Shown here: positions 6,528-7,977 of the stretch, in pieces
How the letters are laid out: each line of letters begins with the position of its first letter
Numbering within the stretch: position 1 is the stretch's first letter
The notes under the pieces: model-generated
What the model was told of the DNA's origin: nothing
The model's database searches: none
What the model saw: only the letters and a program-made list of their open reading frames with translations
Assembly: GCA_003526525.1 (NCBI GenBank)
Contig: DPVV01000312.1
Location: 11,681-19,657 of the forward strand
Direction of reading: 5' to 3'
Source: Lachnoclostridium phytofermentans
GTDB taxonomy: Bacteria; Bacillota; Clostridia; Lachnospirales; Lachnospiraceae
DNA length: 7,977 bases
Program-made: the position numbers and the translations under genes

Positions 6528-7977
6528 TTACTTTTTCCAGATACCAGTAACTAAGACCGTCATGTCATCTGCTGGAACATAACCATGCTTTTCTAGTGCA
6601 GCGGATAAAATTGCATTCGCAATTTCTTGCGGTGACTTAAAAGGAATGTTTTTTATAAAATCTATAAAATAACCCTCCTTGTCCTCATCTTCAACACAAT
6701 CAATCACCCCATCAGAAACCATGATTACATAATCACCGTCATATAACTTTTTGCTTTTACTGTCATAATCAACTTGATTTAAAATTCCTGCTGGCATACT
6801 GTTCGAACTTATAGACTCAACAAAATGATCTCTCTTAATGAACGTGGTGGCTGCTCCGACTTTTACAAATTCACAAGTACCTGCACATAAGTTAACGACA
6901 CATAAATCAACTGTAGAAGACATGGAATTTTCGGTACGCAAAACAAGTACTGAGTTGATAAGCTTAATTGCAGGTTCTTCCCGAAATCCTGCTTCTAAAA
7001 ACTGTTCCAATAATTCAATTACCGTTTCACTTTCTTCAAAAGCTTCGCTTCCACTTCCCATACCATCCGAAAGCATCATTACAACATCCTGACTATCAGG
7101 GTATAGAAAAGAAAAATTATCTCCGTTTAATTCGCCCTTGTTCTTTGACGCTCTGGACACGCCTGTTAATACCTTAAAATTAGCATCTTCGCAAAAGACA
7201 TAATCATCGTATTCTCGTCCAATGACATTCCTTGAATCCTCTCTAGGCACAAGGCGTTTTTCTAAAGCATTTCCAATTAAGATTGCTGCCTCCTTTGTTG
7301 TCAGACACCTACCGCTTTTGCATCTTGCTCTTAAGTGCAGCTCCATTCCTCGATTTTCTCGCTCAAACATCAAGACTCGTTGTACTTTAATTCTATGTAC
7401 ACGAAGTTTTTGATTTATTTTTCTTCGTTTTAGCTCTATTACTTCACCGGTGTCGCATAGATTTCCAGAGAAGTCTTTTACAATTCTTGCAATCTCCCCA
7501 AGCTGTCCAGCCACCGCTTCCCTACTCTCAACAATGCGGTTATGCCAAACCATTTTTAGACGAGCCATACTAAGATTACGGTTTGCTTCCTCCACAAACT
7601 CCGGAACCTGAATACATTGAAGTCTTAACATATCAGGCATATCATCCACAGTTACATTTCCTTTTCCTTTCGCAATCTCAAGTAGATTCCATGTCGCTTG
7701 ATAGCTTTGATTAAAATTTCTTTCCCAGCACACTCCACATTTTTTACAATTTTTACAGAGGTTTGTACTAATGTCCTCGAGTACTAACTGCATGTCCTCT
7801 GTATTTAATATAGTTTTTGGGGATGCCATATAGTCAAAGCTTGACGCCAATTTATGAAAGGACCCAGCAATACCCTCTAATTTCTTTCTTGCTGTGTTTT
7901 GAAATTCATCTTTCACATAATTTTCCCCATTGTCAACCGAACCACTGCCCTGCAGCAGGCCAACAATCACTGCCGCG
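6528..7977 (-). CDS. spoIIE: Stage II sporulation protein E phosphatase, 5' end cut by window edge
   Basis: SpoIIE is a membrane-bound PP2C-type serine phosphatase that binds FtsZ at the polar septum and dephosphorylates SpoIIAA-P to switch on sigma F in the forespore. About 482 C-terminal residues are visible; the N-terminal multi-pass membrane part of this roughly 800-residue family lies outside. Numbering from the codon at 7970: residues before about 9 (AAVIVGLL) look like the end of the last membrane helix; a helical middle region spans about 20-260 with a cysteine cluster C72, C75, C78, C81 and a later CKSGRC at 217-222; the PP2C domain spans about 262-480 with metal-site motifs LSDGMGSG (300-307, D302), VSDGVID (418-424, D420) and ADDMT (467-471). 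The GTG at 7970 is an internal valine, not a start, because the frame stays open to the edge. It directly precedes tilS, as in many clostridia. Confidence 0.95.
   Translation of the reverse strand, partial: AAVIVGLLQGSGSVDNGENYVKDEFQNTARKKLEGIAGSFHKLASSFDYMASPKTILNTEDMQLVLEDISTNLCKNCKKCGVCWERNFNQSYQATWNLLEIAKGKGNVTVDDMPDMLRLQCIQVPEFVEEANRNLSMARLKMVWHNRIVESREAVAGQLGEIARIVKDFSGNLCDTGEVIELKRRKINQKLRVHRIKVQRVLMFERENRGMELHLRARCKSGRCLTTKEAAILIGNALEKRLVPREDSRNVIGREYDDYVFCEDANFKVLTGVSRASKNKGELNGDNFSFLYPDSQDVVMMLSDGMGSGSEAFEESETVIELLEQFLEAGFREEPAIKLINSVLVLRTENSMSSTVDLCVVNLCAGTCEFVKVGAATTFIKRDHFVESISSNSMPAGILNQVDYDSKSKKLYDGDYVIMVSDGVIDCVEDEDKEGYFIDFIKNIPFKSPQEIANAILSAALEKHGYVPADDMTVLVTGIWKK

Noticed and set aside
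7968..7970. GTG as a start codon of a 480-residue SpoIIE
   Set aside because: The frame stays open to the window edge with hydrophobic codons upstream, and family members have a long membrane region before this point; the gene is simply cut.

Overview
The window looks like chromosomal core DNA from an AT-rich, endospore-forming Firmicute, most likely a Lachnospiraceae-type Clostridium. The reasons are a sporulation phosphatase (spoIIE) immediately upstream of the tilS-hpt-ftsH cluster, an order familiar from Bacillus and Clostridium, strong GGAGG-type ribosome sites, a TTG start, and an amylase whose motifs resemble Lachnospiraceae GH13 proteins. The genus call is inference. All five genes are on the minus strand, so the order of transcription runs from high to low coordinates.

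Layout in reading order: (1) 7977-6528, the cytoplasmic part of spoIIE, cut by the window edge before its membrane region; (2) 6527-6291, a short gap packed with inverted repeats, a likely spoIIE terminator and two candidate promoters; (3) 6290-2465, a compact operon tilS, hpt, ftsH with gaps of 31 and 18 bases and a terminator hairpin just after ftsH; (4) 2410-1803, an AT-rich gap with a well-formed terminator at 1961-1997, a possible small RNA upstream of that terminator, and a candidate promoter for the next gene; (5) 1802-1, a cytoplasmic GH13 alpha-glucan hydrolase that runs off the left edge.

How the genes fit together: TilS modifies the AUA-reading tRNA-Ile and is essential for decoding; Hpt salvages hypoxanthine and guanine; FtsH is the membrane AAA+ protease. 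In B. subtilis, TilS and HprT have been reported to act together on ftsH expression, and FtsH degrades SpoIIE, so the cluster has functional as well as positional logic. The GH13 gene appears to be a separate transcription unit concerned with intracellular maltodextrin use.

I saw no insertion sequence, phage gene, CRISPR array, tRNA or rRNA. Nothing here is clearly a new system. The most interesting parts are non-coding: a perfect 12-bp inverted repeat sitting on the best tilS promoter, the run of inverted repeats around it, and a possible small RNA unit in the ftsH-amylase gap.
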